The translations under genes and the position numbers were made by a program. Below, one piece after another: positions 63,887 to 64,000 of a DNA stretch of 64,000 nucleotides. The notes under the pieces are model-generated. The model had not been told where the DNA came from, did not search any database, and saw nothing but the letters and a program-made list of their open reading frames with translations. Each line of letters starts with the position of its first letter. Within the stretch, counting starts at the first letter, position 1. The stretch is from Nodularia sp. NIES-3585 (GTDB taxonomy: Bacteria > Cyanobacteriota > Cyanobacteriia > Cyanobacteriales > Nostocaceae), in the NCBI RefSeq assembly GCF_002218065.1, contig NZ_BDUB01000001.1, forward strand, positions 3,195,270-3,259,269, given 5' to 3'.

Positions 63887-64000
63887 AAATAGAGCGGATT
63901 TTTTGAGTTAACGGTATGCATCTTTACGTTAACAATAGCTTCTTTATCTACTTATGTTAACTATGGATGGCACCATCAGGCATAATTGCCCCAGCTAAGT

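Overview
The window comes from a heterocyst-forming filamentous cyanobacterium of the Nostoc/Anabaena type. It carries the heterocyst glycolipid island ending in hetN and hetI, cyanobacterial photosynthesis genes (chlP, ndhH, a high-light-inducible protein, an NdbB-type NAD(P)H dehydrogenase), many GCGATCGC (HIP1) octamers, and the short heptamer and palindrome repeats common in Nostocales. No rRNA, CRISPR array or cas gene was seen. All identifications come from reading motifs; no database was searched.

Layout. (1) 1-17.6 kb: heterocyst glycolipid polyketide/fatty-acid synthase genes hglG (5' end outside the window), hglD, hglC, hglA and hglB, then hetN and the convergent phosphopantetheinyl transferase hetI. 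The set resembles bacterial Pfa (PUFA) synthases: KS-AT-ACP-ACP plus a ketoreductase split over two genes, a dehydratase, a KS/chain-length-factor/AT subunit, a PfaD-like enoyl reductase, and an ACP-thioester reductase that would release the chain. HetI would activate the ACPs. (2) 17.7-25 kb: two exported proteins (one PEP-CTERM), a 1.4-kb AT-rich spacer, a CysA-type ATPase, small unknown proteins and a subtilase with an unusual catalytic residue. (3) 25-29 kb: chlP, an OppC-type permease and an HD phosphohydrolase. (4) 29.4-31.4 kb: accessory zone with tRNA-Gly(CCC), repeats resembling the end of a Tn7-like/type V-K CRISPR-associated transposon, a toxin-antitoxin pair, an orphan antitoxin-like gene and a decayed CHAT-domain gene. 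(5) 31.4-38.9 kb: ndbB, a HAD phosphatase, a GT-B glycosyltransferase, hisC, an unknown protein, a GNAT enzyme, a TetR regulator and an inactive-looking rhomboid. (6) 38.9-50.6 kb: two convergent Ser/Thr kinases separated by a MITE, a GTPase, ndhH, rsmH, hli, and a three-part fusion (cyclic-nucleotide sensor, degenerate NtrC-type AAA+, NapH-like Fe-S membrane protein). (7) 50.7-64 kb: a lone tnpB, an FHA-GAF-GGDEF-EAL protein, a class A PBP, folK, a Nudix enzyme, a cysteine/cystine lyase, a RecB-like nuclease, an IS1380 transposase relic, an alpha/beta-hydrolase-fold protein and an NAD-dependent epimerase.

Three themes stand out. Several proteins keep a fold but have altered catalytic residues (CLF half of HglC, rhomboid, AAA+ domain, GGNEF domain, alpha/beta hydrolase, subtilase). 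HetN lacks the RGSGR-type motif known from Anabaena. Small repeats and MITE-like elements sit exactly at gene ends and, in at least two places, supply the stop codon.
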